Of a stretch of DNA of 64,000 bases, positions 43,461 to 52,948 are shown one piece after another. The translations under genes and the position numbers were made by a program. The stretch comes from Phenylobacterium sp. Lineage in GTDB: Bacteria > Pseudomonadota > Alphaproteobacteria > Caulobacterales > Caulobacteraceae. How positions within the stretch are numbered: position 1 is the first letter of the stretch; every line of letters starts with the position of its first letter. Below the pieces are notes generated by a model. That model made no database searches. It was not told the DNA's origin and worked only from the letters and a program-made list of their open reading frames with translations. The DNA lies in contig NZ_PNLB01000006.1 of assembly GCF_013822795.1 (NCBI RefSeq), forward strand, positions 147,852 through 211,851, in the 5' to 3' direction.

Positions 43461-44459
43461 TCAGGCGCGCGCGGCGGCGCGCAGTTCAGTGAGGGCCGTG
43501 AAGAACGCGTCCGCACGGTCGAGATTGACGGCCTCGACCTCCCGCGGGAGGCGCTGCAGCGTCTCCCATGCTCGGGCCCAGCGATCAAGCCCGCCATAGC
43601 CCTCAGCGGCCAGCCGCACGGCATGGCCATGCACGCGCTCGGCGAGCCGCTCCAGCAACAGATTGAACTGCGCCGCCCCCTCCGCGCCGCGGAAACGGTC
43701 GGCCAGGGACAGCGCCAGGGCCTCGTCGACCTCCGGCAGCGACTGGAGAATCTCCTTGGCCGCGTCATCGACCGCCACAGCCCCGGCCAAGGCCAGGGCC
43801 AGCGCCTTGCCGGGCGCGCCCTTGGACATCCGCGCCAGTCGAATGGCCTCTTCGGGATTGGCCGTCGTCCGCGCTTCGACGAAGGCCGTGACCTCGGTCT
43901 CCGGCAGCGGCTGGAAGCCCAGCCGCCGGCAGCGGGACTTGATCGTCGGCAACAGCCCGCCCGGCGCGTGCGAGACCAGCAGGATCACCCCGCGCGCTGG
44001 CGGCTCCTCCAGCGTCTTCAAGACGGCGTTCGCCGCGTTGACGTTGAGGTCGTCGGCCGCGTCGATGATCGCCACGCGGTGCGGCGCCGACGCCGGCGAC
44101 TTGGCGAAGAAGTCGCTCAGCTTGCGGGCTTCGTCGACGGGGATCAGCTTGCGCGGCTTTCCGTCTTCGCCGACCCGCTCCAGAACCATGAGGTCCGGAT
44201 GCGAGCGAGCGATGATCTGGCGGCTGACCGGATGGTCCGGTGACGCGCCAAGCACGCCGTAGGCGGGGTTCGGCGGCGCGCCCAGCAAGCGGCGGGCGGC
44301 GCGAAAGGCGAAGGTCGCCTTGCCCACGCCCTCGGTCCCGGTCAGCAGCCAGGCATGGTGCAGACGGCCACGGCCGCGCGCCTCCTCGAAAGCCGTCTCG
44401 GCCGCTTCATGGCCCTTCAGATCGAAGACCTGGCGCGGATGCGGCGCGGCGTCAGCCAT
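43461..44459 (-). CDS. holB: DNA polymerase III delta' subunit
   Basis: This 332-residue clamp-loader subunit has a Walker A-like site GTEGVGKATFAF near residue 40. IIDAADDLNVNAANAVLKTL and EEPPARGVILLVSH follow, the delta-box/sensor region shared with DnaX. The cysteine cluster that binds zinc in E. coli delta' is not present between the Walker site and about residue 75, a variation I take as lineage-specific. The gene overlaps tmk by 8 bases and is 9 bases from tatD. The metG gene often placed between holB and tatD in alphaproteobacteria is missing here. Confidence 0.92.
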   Translation of the reverse strand: MADAAPHPRQVFDLKGHEAAETAFEEARGRGRLHHAWLLTGTEGVGKATFAFRAARRLLGAPPNPAYGVLGASPDHPVSRQIIARSHPDLMVLERVGEDGKPRKLIPVDEARKLSDFFAKSPASAPHRVAIIDAADDLNVNAANAVLKTLEEPPARGVILLVSHAPGGLLPTIKSRCRRLGFQPLPETEVTAFVEARTTANPEEAIRLARMSKGAPGKALALALAGAVAVDDAAKEILQSLPEVDEALALSLADRFRGAEGAAQFNLLLERLAERVHGHAVRLAAEGYGGLDRWARAWETLQRLPREVEAVNLDRADAFFTALTELRAAARA

Positions 44460-45135
44460 GAACCAGCCGGCTCTCGACCGCCCGCCACACCTGAGCCTCG
44501 ACCTCGTCCATGCCCTGGGCGGCGTCGATCAGCGCGCATCGGTCGGGTTCGGCCGCCGCGATGGCGCAGAACGCCGTCCGCAGCCGCTCGTGGAACGCCA
44601 CGCCCTTGGATTCAAAGCGCGTCTCGGCATGCCCGTCGGCCTTGGCGAAGGCCTCGGCGCGGGCCAGCCCGACTTCCACCGGCAGGTCGAACACCAAGGT
44701 CAGGTCAGGGCGCACGTCAGCCAGGACAAAGGTCTCCAGCGCGGTGATAAAGTCCGGATCAACGCCGCCGGCGCCGCCCTGATAGGCGCGCGTGGAATCG
44801 GCGAAGCGATCGCAGACCACCCACGCCCCACGCGCCAGCGCCGGCAGGATGGTCCGTTCGATATGGTCGCGCCGCGCCCCATACATCAGCAGGGTCTCAG
44901 TGGCCGGGCTCCAGCGGTCGGCATCGCCTTTCAGGACAAGGTTGCGGATCGCCTCGGCCCCGGGCGAGCCGCCCGGTTCACGCGTGGCCACAACGTCATG
45001 GCCGGCGGCCTGCAGGCGCGCGACCAGGCGCCGGACCTGCGTCGACTTGCCCGCGCCCTCGCCGCCTTCGAAAGTGATGAACCGCCCACGCGTCACGCCG
45101 GCCAAAATGGCCGGTTCGGCCCGTTTGTCCAGCAT
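44452..45135 (-). CDS. tmk: Thymidylate kinase
   Basis: This 227-residue kinase makes dTDP from dTMP and ATP. The P-loop is FEGGEGAGKSTQ, the DR(Y/F) nucleotide-base motif is DRFADSTRAYQGG, and the lid region is ESKGVAFHERLR. Neither possible start has a clear ribosome site: ATG at 45135 gives an 18-residue tail before the conserved strand, and GTG at 45096 (VTRGRFITFEGG) would give the usual family length. I keep the ATG but regard the GTG as equally likely. It overlaps holB by 8 bases and follows the rlpA-like gene by 38 bp. Confidence 0.95.
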   Translation of the reverse strand: MLDKRAEPAILAGVTRGRFITFEGGEGAGKSTQVRRLVARLQAAGHDVVATREPGGSPGAEAIRNLVLKGDADRWSPATETLLMYGARRDHIERTILPALARGAWVVCDRFADSTRAYQGGAGGVDPDFITALETFVLADVRPDLTLVFDLPVEVGLARAEAFAKADGHAETRFESKGVAFHERLRTAFCAIAAAEPDRCALIDAAQGMDEVEAQVWRAVESRLVHG

Positions 45136-45173
45136 TGACCCGCCGCCGGACGGACTTGCCTCAGGAACGGGCC

Positions 45174-46148
45174 TCAGGCGCCGGGGCGGACCACGCGCGC
45201 TTCAGTGAAACCGTAGGCCGCAACGCGGTCTCGCAGGTCAAAGGCCGCGGCCTCGTCGGCTGTGCCGTCGACCATCACCCGATAGAGGGTCATGCCGTCG
45301 GCACGCTGGAACGGCTCGACCTTGGCGACGACCGCCGAGCCGAGCTGGCTGACCACGCGCTGGGCGTTGGCCGGATCGGAGAACGCCCCGGCCTGGACCC
45401 GATAGATCAGCCCGCCGCCCGCGGCCGCTGCGACCGGCGCTGGGGTCAGCGGCGCGGACGCCACCGGCGCCAGCGGCGCCAGCGGCGCCAACGGTTGCGA
45501 GGCCACCGGCGTCTGGACCGGACCGGGGTTCAGCCCAGCATAGGGCGTCGGGCCTGCCGGCAGCTGCGAGGACGCAGGCGCCGGGGTGTAGGCCGAATAG
45601 CGTAGGCCGGAATCCGGCGCGCCGAGCGGAGCTGCGCCGACATAGCGGACGCGGACCCGGGCGGTGCCCTGCTGCTCGAAGCCGAGCTGGCGCGCCGCTT
45701 CCTGGGACACATCGATCACCGCCCCGCCCTTGAACGGGCCGCGGTCGTTGACGCGAACCTGGACGGTCCGGTTGTTTTCCAGATTGGTCACCTCGACGAT
45801 CGACGGCAGCGGCAACGTCGTGTGGGCGCCCGACAGCGCGTAGCGGTCGAAGACCTCGCCGTTGGCGGTGGTCTTCAGATGATGCGATTGGCCATACCAG
45901 GTGGCCGTGCCTTCCTGATCATAGGCGGGATCTTCCTTGGGCACGTACCAGACGCCGCCGACTTCATAGGGAGACCCGACCTTGTATCGGCCGCCCGCCC
46001 CATTAGGCAGCTGGCCGGGGGTTGGCCCCGCGACCGGATGCTTGGCGGCGTAGCGCGGCTGAGGCGTGGCGCAGGCGGCCAGCGCTGCGGTTCCCACGAG
46101 CACGACTAGGACGCCGCGAACTGGCGCGTACGAATGGTTGCGAGCCAT
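45174..46148 (-). CDS. rlpA: RlpA-like septal ring lipoprotein with SPOR domain
   Basis: This 324-residue envelope lipoprotein is a lytic-transglycosylase-type enzyme acting on peptidoglycan at division sites. The lipobox ALAAC ends a signal peptide at about residue 26. A double-psi beta-barrel (about 80-175) contains GTATWYGQSHHLKTTANGE and the catalytic Asp in VRVNDRGPF. A Pro/Ala-rich repetitive linker (PLAPLAPLAPVASAPLTPAP) is followed by a C-terminal SPOR domain (about 247-322) for binding denuded glycan. It heads the tmk-holB operon. In related genomes a D-alanyl-D-alanine carboxypeptidase gene usually stands between rlpA and tmk; it is absent here. Confidence 0.92.
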   Translation of the reverse strand: MARNHSYAPVRGVLVVLVGTAALAACATPQPRYAAKHPVAGPTPGQLPNGAGGRYKVGSPYEVGGVWYVPKEDPAYDQEGTATWYGQSHHLKTTANGEVFDRYALSGAHTTLPLPSIVEVTNLENNRTVQVRVNDRGPFKGGAVIDVSQEAARQLGFEQQGTARVRVRYVGAAPLGAPDSGLRYSAYTPAPASSQLPAGPTPYAGLNPGPVQTPVASQPLAPLAPLAPVASAPLTPAPVAAAAGGGLIYRVQAGAFSDPANAQRVVSQLGSAVVAKVEPFQRADGMTLYRVMVDGTADEAAAFDLRDRVAAYGFTEARVVRPGA

Positions 46149-46301
46149 GGGCCGCCCCCTCCTTCAAACCTACGCTCCCCAGCGCTGGCGGCCATCTTCG
46201 GCGCGCGACACTTGCCCCATGGTTAATGTCTGCGGGAATTTCATTAAGCATCGACGATGGGTGGAGACGCAGCGCGACGCCTGCTATAGGCCCGTCCTTC
46301 C

Positions 46302-46391
46302 GGAAGGGTGGCCGAGTGGTTTAAGGCAGCGGTCTTGAAAACCGCCGTAGGTGAAAGCCTACCGTGGGTTCGAATCCCACCCCTTCCGCCA
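46302..46391 (+). tRNA. tRNA-Ser(TGA)
   Basis: This 90-base class II tRNA has acceptor arms GGAAGGG and CCCTTCC, a discriminator G and an encoded CCA end. The anticodon loop CTTGAAA gives TGA (46336-46338), which reads UCA-type serine codons. The long variable arm (GTAGGTGAAAGCCTAC) and the T-loop GGTTCGAATCC are as expected for serine. It is the only RNA gene seen in the window, and a cluster of accessory-type genes begins directly after it. Confidence 0.97.
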
Positions 46392-46491
46392 GACAACTCC
46401 GGAAAAGTCCCTAAAGCCCGATTTGGAGCCTCGTGCGTTCTCGAAGGCACGGGGCGGCAAGCAGCGTCCCTTTGCTGAAAAGAGGGATGTC

Positions 46492-48459
46492 ATGAGCGCA
46501 GGCGCCGGCGACACGGGTTCCAAGTTCAAGGTCGAGGCAGACGCCACAGCCGCCTACTGGCGCAAAGGACCGCAGGACACCCTGCCCCCGCCCGACATGG
46601 TCGGCCCCTATCAGCGCCACCGGCCGGTTCCGCCCAAATCGGTGGAGGGCCGCAAGGCCTACGTCATCGGCAGCGGCATCGCCGGCCTGGCGGCAGCGTT
46701 CTACATGATCCGGGACGGCGGCATGAAGGGCGAGGACATCACCATCCTCGACGCCCTCGACGTCACCGGCGGTTCGCTGGACGGCGCCGGAGACGCGCAA
46801 GCCGGCTACATCGTCCGTGGCGGCCGCGAGATGAACTGGAACTACGACAACTTCTGGGACCTGTTCCAGGACGTCCCGGCGCTGGAGTTGCCCGAGGGGT
46901 TCAGCGTTCTCGACGAGTACCGGCTGGTCAACGACAACGACCCGAACTTCTCCAAGTCACGGCTGATGCACAAGCGCGGCCAGATCCGCGACTTCTCGAC
47001 CCTTGGCCTGACCACGGCGCACCAGTGGGAGCTGATCCGCCTGCTGCTCAAGCGCAAGGAAGACCTCGATGACGTGACCATCGAGGACTATTTCAGCGAG
47101 AGCTTCCTGGAGACCAATTTCTGGTACCTCTGGCGATCGATGTTCGCCTTCGAGAACTGGCAAAGCCTTCTCGAGATGAAGCTCTACATGCACCGGTTCC
47201 TCGACGCGATCGACGGGCTGGGCGACATGTCCGCCCTCGTCTTCCCCAAGTACAATCAGTACGACGGCTTCGTCGTGCCGCTGACCCGGATGCTCCGCGA
47301 CAAGGGCGTCAAGGTGCAGTTCGACACCCGCGCCTATGACCTCGACATGACGGTCGAGGGCGAGACCCGGACGGTCACCGCCATCCGCTGCAAGGTCGGC
47401 GGCAAGGACAGCTCCATCCCCGTTCGTCCCAACGACCTGGTTTTCGCTGTCACTGGCTCGATGACCGAGGGCACGGCGTATGGCGACTTGGACAACGCCC
47501 CGGTGCTGCAACGCGACCGCAGGGATCCGGGCGAGAGCAGCGACTGGGCGCTTTGGCGCAATCTCGCCAAAGCCTCGCCGATCTTCGGCAAGCCCGAGAA
47601 GTTCTACGGCGACGTCGACCGCTCGATGTGGGAGTCGGCGACGCTGACCTGCAAGCCCTCGCCGTTCGTCGACAAGCTCAAGGAGCTGGCGGTCAACGAT
47701 CCCTATTCCGGCAAGACCGTCACGGGCGGGGTCATCACCTTCACCGACTCCAGCTGGGTGCTCAGCTTCACCTGCAATCGCCAGCCGCACTTCCCCGACC
47801 AGCCCAAGGACGTGCTGGTGATCTGGGTCTACGCGCTGCTGATGGACAAGGACGGCGACTATGTGAAGAAGCCGATGCCGGCCTGCACCGGCCGCGAGAT
47901 CCTGGCCGAGCTCTGCCACCACCTGGGCATCGAGGGCCAGCTCGACGCGGTCGCCGCGGCTACCAAGGTCCGGTTGGCGCTGATGCCTTACATCACCGCT
48001 CAGTTCATGCCGCGCGCGGCGGGCGACCGGCCGCATGTCGTCCCGGCCGGCTGCACCAATCTTGGGCTGCTCGGGCAGTTCGTCGAGACCAGCAACGACG
48101 TCATCTTCACGATGGAAAGTTCGGTGCGGACGGCCCGCATCGCGGTCTACACTCTGCTGGGCCTACCCAAGCAGGTACCGGACCTCAGCCCGACCCAGTA
48201 CGACATCCGCACGCTGCTGAAGGCGGCGCGAGCGATCAACAACGGCGAGCCGTTCCCCGGCGAACGCCTACTGCACAAGCTGCTCGACAACACCTACTTC
48301 GCCCACGTGCTGCCGCCGCTGCCCGAGACCAAGGAATCCCGCCGCGAGCAGATCAACGCCGATCTGGCGGCCGTCCTCGGTCGTGGAAGTCAGGCCCTGA
48401 GTTCGGCGGCCGAACGGCTCGATCTGTTCCGGGAACGGCTTCGGGCCAAATGGAAGTAG
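46492..48459 (+). CDS. ohyA: Oleate hydratase
   Basis: This 655-residue FAD-containing hydratase adds water to the cis-9 double bond of unsaturated fatty acids to give 10-hydroxy acids. The FAD GxGxxG motif is [35 protein letters not shown] and MYGxx-type substrate residues characteristic of the MCRA/OhyA family follow, with [13 protein letters not shown] further in. I place the start at 46492 (AGAGGGATGTC in front), since an in-frame extension to 46351 overlaps the tRNA. In the host it may detoxify free fatty acids or begin their conversion. It is followed convergently by a LuxR-type regulator, 4 bases away. Confidence 0.93.
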   Translation: MSAGAGDTGSKFKVEADATAAYWRKGPQDTLPPPDMVGPYQRHRPVPPKSVEGRKAYVIGSGIAGLAAAFYMIRDGGMKGEDITILDALDVTGGSLDGAGDAQAGYIVRGGREMNWNYDNFWDLFQDVPALELPEGFSVLDEYRLVNDNDPNFSKSRLMHKRGQIRDFSTLGLTTAHQWELIRLLLKRKEDLDDVTIEDYFSESFLETNFWYLWRSMFAFENWQSLLEMKLYMHRFLDAIDGLGDMSALVFPKYNQYDGFVVPLTRMLRDKGVKVQFDTRAYDLDMTVEGETRTVTAIRCKVGGKDSSIPVRPNDLVFAVTGSMTEGTAYGDLDNAPVLQRDRRDPGESSDWALWRNLAKASPIFGKPEKFYGDVDRSMWESATLTCKPSPFVDKLKELAVNDPYSGKTVTGGVITFTDSSWVLSFTCNRQPHFPDQPKDVLVIWVYALLMDKDGDYVKKPMPACTGREILAELCHHLGIEGQLDAVAAATKVRLALMPYITAQFMPRAAGDRPHVVPAGCTNLGLLGQFVETSNDVIFTMESSVRTARIAVYTLLGLPKQVPDLSPTQYDIRTLLKAARAINNGEPFPGERLLHKLLDNTYFAHVLPPLPETKESRREQINADLAAVLGRGSQALSSAAERLDLFRERLRAKWK

Positions 48460-48463
48460 CCGC

Positions 48464-49222
48464 TCAGCTCCTGGCGGCCCGCTGGCGTTCGCCGACATAG
48501 CCGAGCACTGAGGCGCGGTGGACGGCCTGAGGCCGGCCCGCCACGCCCATCTTGTCCGCGGCGTTGCGCATGTGGAACCGGACGGTCGGCATCGAGATCT
48601 TCACGATCTCGGCGATCTCGCCGTCGGTCTTGCCCTTGGCCGCCCACTTCAGACACTGGATCTCGCGACGGGTCAGGTGGACCAGGCCGTCGGGGTCCAG
48701 CCCCCGGTCGTTATAGGCGGCCATGAAGCGCAGCGAGAGGATCGACAGTTCGGCGGCCCGCTGCTCGAACACCGGCCGTACGTCGAAGGCCTCCGGCGAG
48801 GCCCAGACGATCGCCCCGATCACCCCGCCCGGAAGGTGGGTCGGCGCGATGATCGCCGTGCTGATCTCGACCGTGTCGGCGCTCTGCACCACGTCGATCG
48901 CCTGTAGCCTGCGCGACGGCCGCCAGGCGCCGAAGCGTCCATCCTGGAAGTAGAACGGCTCAGCCGTGTAGCGGCAGGCGAACACGAAGGCCGAACGCAG
49001 CGCGAAGCCGCGGTCTTTCCAGTAATGCAACCCTGGATCGAGCCACTGAAAGAGCGTCTCGGCGAACGGACGGCCATGCCGATCGCGCATCGGCTCGGGA
49101 TCTCCGATGTCGGCGCTGACCGCGATGTAGGGCAGATCGATCTCGCGTCCACGGTCACGAACGTCGACCGCGAGGCGCTCGATAAGCTCGTACTCATCGT
49201 GAGATTCACCGCTCATCGCCAC
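48464..49222 (-). CDS. LuxR-family transcriptional regulator
   Basis: This 252-residue regulator has a C-terminal LuxR-type helix-turn-helix at about residues 180-240 (LTRREIQCLKWAAKGKTDGE, then IAEIVKISMPTVRFHMRNA). The N-terminal half looks like an autoinducer-binding-domain derivative, but the aromatic residues that hold an acyl-homoserine lactone are not evident, and no LuxI synthase is present. It may bind another ligand. It reads away from the TonB receptor/acyl-CoA dehydrogenase/ligase operon and shares a 142-bp gap with it, so it is the likely regulator of that operon. The start is uncertain between 49222 (GTG) and 49216 (ATG). Confidence 0.85.
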   Translation of the reverse strand: MAMSGESHDEYELIERLAVDVRDRGREIDLPYIAVSADIGDPEPMRDRHGRPFAETLFQWLDPGLHYWKDRGFALRSAFVFACRYTAEPFYFQDGRFGAWRPSRRLQAIDVVQSADTVEISTAIIAPTHLPGGVIGAIVWASPEAFDVRPVFEQRAAELSILSLRFMAAYNDRGLDPDGLVHLTRREIQCLKWAAKGKTDGEIAEIVKISMPTVRFHMRNAADKMGVAGRPQAVHRASVLGYVGERQRAARS

Positions 49223-49364
49223 GACGGCCTGCCTCCCCTGCGGCGCCTATCACATCCGTTAGCTTGTCCCGCAACGCCCATTTCTGCAAGCATTCCTGCC
49301 TCGCCGCGACAAGACGGCGATGTGCAAGAACGGTTCGCCGGCGCCGCCGGCAGCGGGAGGGAAG

Positions 49365-51740
49365 ATGAAACACGCACTGACGACCGCCTCATGGGCGGTC
49401 ATCGCGGCCGCCTGTGCGGTCGGTCCGGCCATGGCCCAGGACTCCGGCACGGTCGCCGAGCTGGTGGTCACCGCCCAGAAGCGCGAACAGAACCTTCAGG
49501 ACGTGCCGATCGTCGTCACCACCCTTCCGCAACGGCAACTTCAGGATGCGGGCGTCCGCGACATCAAGGACCTGCAGGTCCTGGCCCCGGGGCTCAGCGT
49601 CACCTCCTCGACCAGCGAGGCGCAGACCTCGGCCCGGATCCGCGGCGTCGGCACCATTGGCGACAACCCCGGTCTGGAATCCTCGGTCGGCACGGTCATC
49701 GACGGTGTCTATCGCGCCCGCAGCGGGGTGGCGTTCGGCGACCTCGGCGAGCTGGAGCGCGTGGAGATCCTGAAGGGTCCGCAGGGCACCCTATTCGGCA
49801 AGAATACGTCGGCGGGCGTCATCAACGTGCTGACCAAGGCCCCGTCCTTCGATTTCGAGGCGGCGGGCGAAGTGACTGTCGGCGACCACGGCGCGCTCGG
49901 CGTGGCCGGCAGCGTCACCGGCCCGATCGTCAAGGACGTGCTGGCCGGCCGCCTCTACGCGGCCAAGCGCGAGCGCGACGGCTTCGCCGACGTCCACGTC
50001 GGGGCCGGGCCGCGCACCCGCACTGACGACACTGACCAGAACTACTACACGGTCCGCGGACAGCTGCTGTTCACCCCGACCGACAGCCTCAGCATCAAGC
50101 TGCTGGCCGACTATTCCGACCGCGACGAGCATTGCTGCGTGAACTTTGTCACCGTCGCCGGGCCGACGGCGGCGCTGGTCGACGCCCTGGCCGCCGACGA
50201 AGGCGTCCAGCGGCCGCCGAACCCGGGCGCGCGGATCGCCAACGCCAACCGCGACATGGGCTCCAAGATCACCGACCAGGGCGTCTCGGCCGAGCTCAAC
50301 TGGGATATCAACGAGGATCTGGTGCTGACCTCGATCACCGCCTTCCGCGACTGGCGGGCGGAGAACGGATCGGACATCGACTTCTCGTCGGCCGACATCT
50401 GGTATCGGGCCGCCGACGGCTCGAGCTTCAATCAGATCAAGGCGTTCTCGCAAGAACTTCGCCTGGCCGGCTCGACCGAGACGGTGAACTGGCTGATCGG
50501 CGCGTTCTACTCCGACGAGGACCTCAAGGCCGCCGCCGCGACCACCTTCGGCACGGCGTACGAGCCCTACTTCGGCCTGCTGTTCTCGGCCCCGTCCGGC
50601 AGCCCCAACCCCGCCTTCGTCTCGCTGCTGACCGGCCTGCCGTTCGGGACCAACTTCCCGGCCGGCACAGGGCCGCGCGACAGCTACGACCACAGCTCCA
50701 AGGGCTGGGCGCTGTTCACCAACAACAGCTGGAAGGTGACCGAGGCGCTCGAGCTGACCCTGGGCCTACGCTACTCCGACGACGAAAAGACGGTGCGCAG
50801 CCACTACACCAACTCCGCGCCGGCCAACGCCTGCGCCGCGGCCCTGGTGCGCCCGATCCCGCTCACGGCCCGCGCCGCCATCTGCGCGCCGCACTCCGAC
50901 CCCGCCTTCAACACCGTGGTCACCAACCAGGAGCAGAGCGAAGGCCGCTGGAGCGGCACGCTCAAGGCCAGCTACCGCTTCAACGAAGGGGTCATGGCCT
51001 ACGCCTCCTACGCCGAAGGCTTCAAGAGCGGCGGCTTCAACCTCGACCGCGCGCGCCTGGCGGCGGGGGTCATCAACCCCGACACCAGCTTCCCAGCCGA
51101 GACCGTGGTCAGCTACGAGTTCGGCGTAAAGTCCAACACCGCCGATTACGGCCTCGTCGCCAACGCCGCGCTGTTCTACCAGACCTACGAGGACTTCCAG
51201 CTCAACACCTACACCGGCATCAGCTGGCTAGTGGCCTCGATCCCGGAAGTGGTCTCGCGCGGCGTCGACGTCGACCTGATGTGGCGCCCGCCGGTCGAGG
51301 GGCTTAGCTTCACGGGCGGCGTCACCTACGCCGAAACCCAGTTCGGCGACTTCGCGCCGCCGGCCGGCATCTCGCCGCGCCTGCCCAACACCCGCCTTTC
51401 CTACGCGCCGCTGTGGTCGGCGGCCGGCACGGTCAACTACGAGCGCCCCGTCAGCGAGACCCTCGAATTCCGCGCCAGCCTCTCGGCCAAGTACACCTCG
51501 GAGTACAACACCGGCTCCAACCTCGACCCGCTGAAATCCCAGCCGCCGCTGACCCTGGTCAACGCCCGCCTGGTGCTGGCCAGCCAGGATGAGCGCTGGT
51601 CCGCCGAGCTGTGGGCCCAGAACCTGACCGACGAGGACTACAACCAGGTCGTCGTCGACCAGCCGCTGCAGACCGGCACCTTCGCGACTTTCCTTGCGCC
51701 GCCGCGGACTTACGGCGTTACCTTGCGCGGACGTTTCTAG
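49365..51740 (+). CDS. TonB-dependent outer-membrane receptor
   Basis: This 791-residue outer-membrane active transporter has a signal peptide (MKHALTTASWAVIAAACAVGPAMAQ). A TonB-box-like segment AELVVTAQKREQNLQDVP is followed by a plug with RIRGVGTIGDNP and ERVEILKGPQGTLFGKN, then a barrel ending in VTLRGRF with the terminal Phe expected by the assembly machinery. The start at 49365 has GGGAGGGAAG directly before it. It is followed by acyl-CoA dehydrogenase and acyl-CoA ligase genes 12 and 11 bp apart, so the imported compound is probably a hydrophobic acid or terpenoid/steroid-like lipid broken down as CoA esters. The substrate is an inference. Confidence 0.94.
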   Translation: MKHALTTASWAVIAAACAVGPAMAQDSGTVAELVVTAQKREQNLQDVPIVVTTLPQRQLQDAGVRDIKDLQVLAPGLSVTSSTSEAQTSARIRGVGTIGDNPGLESSVGTVIDGVYRARSGVAFGDLGELERVEILKGPQGTLFGKNTSAGVINVLTKAPSFDFEAAGEVTVGDHGALGVAGSVTGPIVKDVLAGRLYAAKRERDGFADVHVGAGPRTRTDDTDQNYYTVRGQLLFTPTDSLSIKLLADYSDRDEHCCVNFVTVAGPTAALVDALAADEGVQRPPNPGARIANANRDMGSKITDQGVSAELNWDINEDLVLTSITAFRDWRAENGSDIDFSSADIWYRAADGSSFNQIKAFSQELRLAGSTETVNWLIGAFYSDEDLKAAAATTFGTAYEPYFGLLFSAPSGSPNPAFVSLLTGLPFGTNFPAGTGPRDSYDHSSKGWALFTNNSWKVTEALELTLGLRYSDDEKTVRSHYTNSAPANACAAALVRPIPLTARAAICAPHSDPAFNTVVTNQEQSEGRWSGTLKASYRFNEGVMAYASYAEGFKSGGFNLDRARLAAGVINPDTSFPAETVVSYEFGVKSNTADYGLVANAALFYQTYEDFQLNTYTGISWLVASIPEVVSRGVDVDLMWRPPVEGLSFTGGVTYAETQFGDFAPPAGISPRLPNTRLSYAPLWSAAGTVNYERPVSETLEFRASLSAKYTSEYNTGSNLDPLKSQPPLTLVNARLVLASQDERWSAELWAQNLTDEDYNQVVVDQPLQTGTFATFLAPPRTYGVTLRGRF

Positions 51741-51752
51741 GACGCCCGCCAA

Positions 51753-52937
51753 GTGAACCTGGATCTGACCGCCGAAGAACTGGCCTTCCGCGACGAGGTG
51801 CGCGCCTTCCTGCAGGAGGCGCTGCCCCCCGACCTGCGCGAGGCTGGACGCCGCGCCACCAGCGTCTTCATCGACAAGCGCCACAGCCTGCCGTGGCAGA
51901 AGATCCTGCACGCCAAGGGCTGGGCCGCGCCGAGCTGGCCCAAGGCCTATGGCGGCCCGGGCTGGAACGAGATGCAGCGGCACATCTTCGCCGCCGAGTG
52001 CGCCCGGGCCGGGGCGCCAAGTCTGGCCCCCATGGGACTGCGCATGGTCGGCCCGGTGATCATGGGCTACGGGACCGAGGCGCAGAAAGCGCATTACCTG
52101 CCGCGGATCCTCTCAGGCGAAGACTACTGGTGCCAGGGATACTCCGAGCCTGGCGCCGGCTCGGACCTGGCCGCCCTGAAACTGCGCGCCGAGCGCGACG
52201 GCGACGACTATGTGCTCAACGGCTCCAAGCTGTGGACCACCCACGCGCACTGGGCCAACCGCATGTTCTGCCTGGTGCGGACTCTGGCCGAGGGCAAGCC
52301 GCAGGCCGGGATCACCTTCCTGCTGCTGGACATGCAGACCCCGGGCATCAAGGTCCGCCCGGTCATCACCCTGGCCGGCGAGCACGAGGTCAACGAGGTG
52401 TTCTTCGAGAACGTCCGGGTCCCCGTTTCTGGGCGCATCGGCGAGGAGAACCAGGGCTGGACGGTCGCCAAGTACCTGCTCGAGTTCGAACGCGGCGGCG
52501 GCTCTGCGCCGGGCCTGAAGGTCATGCTGGAGAGGCTGCGCAGGACAGCTCGCGACGCCGGCCTCCTGAACGAGGCGAGCTTCCGCCGCCGGCTCATGGA
52601 AACCGAGATCGCCGTCCAGGCCATCGAGGTCTCCGAGCAGCGCATCCTGGCCGAACTGTCGTCTGGCAAGAACCCCGGCCCGGCCTCCTCCATGCTCAAG
52701 ACCCAGGGCGGCGAGGCCATGCAGCGGATCGACGAACTGCTGCTGGAAGTCGCAGGCGTCTACGCCGCGCCCGACCAACCGGCCGCGCGCGAGGCGGGGT
52801 CCAACATACCGCCCATCGGGCCTGACGCAGTGCTGATCGCCATGCCCCGGTACCTGAACAATCGCGCCGCCTCGATCTATGGCGGCTCCAACGAGATCCA
52901 GCGGGACATCATCGCCCGCCTGGTGCTCGGACTTTAG
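51753..52937 (+). CDS. Acyl-CoA dehydrogenase
   Basis: This 394-residue FAD flavoprotein oxidises an acyl-CoA to the 2,3-enoyl-CoA. CQGYSEPGAGSDLAALKLRA and VLNGSKLWTTHAHWANRMF are the substrate- and flavin-binding N-terminal/middle segments. The C-terminal signature is SIYGGSNEIQRDIIARLVLGL. The catalytic glutamate expected near the C-terminus is not at the standard place (NRAASIYGGSNEIQ), so the base may be elsewhere, as in several specialised members. It begins with GTG 12 bp after the TonB receptor stop and ends 11 bp before the ligase gene. It resembles dehydrogenases of steroid or branched-chain side-chain oxidation, without proof. Confidence 0.93.
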   Translation: MNLDLTAEELAFRDEVRAFLQEALPPDLREAGRRATSVFIDKRHSLPWQKILHAKGWAAPSWPKAYGGPGWNEMQRHIFAAECARAGAPSLAPMGLRMVGPVIMGYGTEAQKAHYLPRILSGEDYWCQGYSEPGAGSDLAALKLRAERDGDDYVLNGSKLWTTHAHWANRMFCLVRTLAEGKPQAGITFLLLDMQTPGIKVRPVITLAGEHEVNEVFFENVRVPVSGRIGEENQGWTVAKYLLEFERGGGSAPGLKVMLERLRRTARDAGLLNEASFRRRLMETEIAVQAIEVSEQRILAELSSGKNPGPASSMLKTQGGEAMQRIDELLLEVAGVYAAPDQPAAREAGSNIPPIGPDAVLIAMPRYLNNRAASIYGGSNEIQRDIIARLVLGL

Positions 52938-52948
52938 GGAGGCCGCCC

